Of a stretch of 5,551 nucleotides of DNA, positions 5,242 to 5,551 are shown piece after piece. Origin of the DNA: an uncultured Eubacteriales bacterium (GTDB lineage Bacteria; Bacillota; Clostridia; Oscillospirales; Oscillospiraceae); contig USHP01000145.1 of the NCBI GenBank assembly GCA_900554625.1, positions 1 through 5,551 on the forward strand, read 5' to 3'. Numbering within the stretch: the first letter of the stretch is position 1; each line of letters starts with the position of its first letter. The position numbers were made by a program, and so were the translations under genes. A model generated the notes under the pieces. The model saw only the letters and a program-made list of their open reading frames with translations. It ran no database searches and had not been told where the DNA came from.

Positions 5242-5551
5242 ATGTCCAACAGTGTTTTTCAGAGCGTAATTGTCCAGCTCAGAGATGTTTCTGACCGTAC
5301 CTTCGGCGTAATCGACACCGAGGGAAGCGTGGTTTCCTGCACCGATATGTCCATGCTTGGTGAGCGCTGGACGGAAGCTGCCCTGAAAGTGGGCAACGCC
5401 TCCGACAGTATGGTTACCTTCGCCCAAAAGACCTTTAAGGCCATTGTGGGCAACTCCAACTATTTTGAGTATGCCGTATTCTGCACCGGCGACGACGAAA
5501 TGGCCCGCAGCTTCTGCACCATGGCCTACATCGCCCTGAACGATGCCAAGA
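5242..5551 (+). CDS. Probable PucR/CdaR-like transcriptional regulator, N-terminal part (cut by right edge)
   Basis: The 103 visible residues start MSNSVFQSVIVQLRDVSDRT and continue through FGVIDTEGSVVSCTD (about 21-35) and YFEYAVFCTGDDEMARSF (about 74-91). There is no membrane segment. The GVID..G.V.SC.D pattern and the later EYAVF stretch look like the N-terminal sensory region of clostridial regulators that end in a PucR-type helix-turn-helix, related to CdaR sugar-diacid regulators. This is recognition from memory. The DNA-binding domain would be beyond the window, so the call remains tentative. AAGGAG (5226-5231) precedes the ATG with a rather long ten-base spacing. A strong promoter and palindromes lie upstream, so the gene appears to start its own transcription unit, separate from rsuA. 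The reading frame is clean to the edge. Confidence 0.6.
   Translation, partial: MSNSVFQSVIVQLRDVSDRTFGVIDTEGSVVSCTDMSMLGERWTEAALKVGNASDSMVTFAQKTFKAIVGNSNYFEYAVFCTGDDEMARSFCTMAYIALNDAK

Overview
The window looks like a stretch of a moderately GC-rich Firmicutes chromosome, most likely an Oscillospiraceae/Ruminococcaceae-type gut clostridium. This is inferred from strong AGGAGG-type ribosome binding sites, an FMN riboswitch in front of an ECF-type riboflavin transporter gene, a DUF4830-like membrane protein, and the start of a clostridial-style PucR/CdaR-like regulator. No mobile element, CRISPR array, tRNA or rRNA is visible.

Left part (1-2600, minus strand): a compact proline-biosynthesis operon in the order proB-proA-proC. 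It encodes glutamate 5-kinase, gamma-glutamyl phosphate reductase and pyrroline-5-carboxylate reductase, the full glutamate-to-proline route. proC runs off the left edge. A consensus TATAAT lies just upstream of proB, and the leader is too short for a T-box or attenuator. The ribosome binding sites place the proB and proA starts 12 and 2 codons inside the longest open frames.

Middle (2588-3607, minus strand): a riboflavin ECF transporter S component (ribU-like) with a complete cis-regulatory unit. In transcript order this is a TTGACA/TATCTT promoter inside an inverted repeat, an FMN (RFN) aptamer, an intrinsic terminator just before the gene, a Shine-Dalgarno site, the gene, and a closing intrinsic terminator. 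The 5' strand of the aptamer repeats the terminator's 3' arm, which suggests how the switch could work.

Right part (3631-5551): a small membrane-anchored DUF4830-like protein on the minus strand with its own strong terminator. It is divergent from an RsuA-family rRNA pseudouridine synthase on the plus strand. After a 217-base AT-rich intergenic region with a clear promoter and several palindromes comes the 5' end of a plus-strand gene, probably a PucR/CdaR-like regulator, cut by the right edge.

The genes are mainly housekeeping. I see no undescribed multi-gene system. The points most worth following up are regulatory: the riboswitch switching geometry, the dyad on the ribU promoter, and the palindromes around the regulator's promoter.
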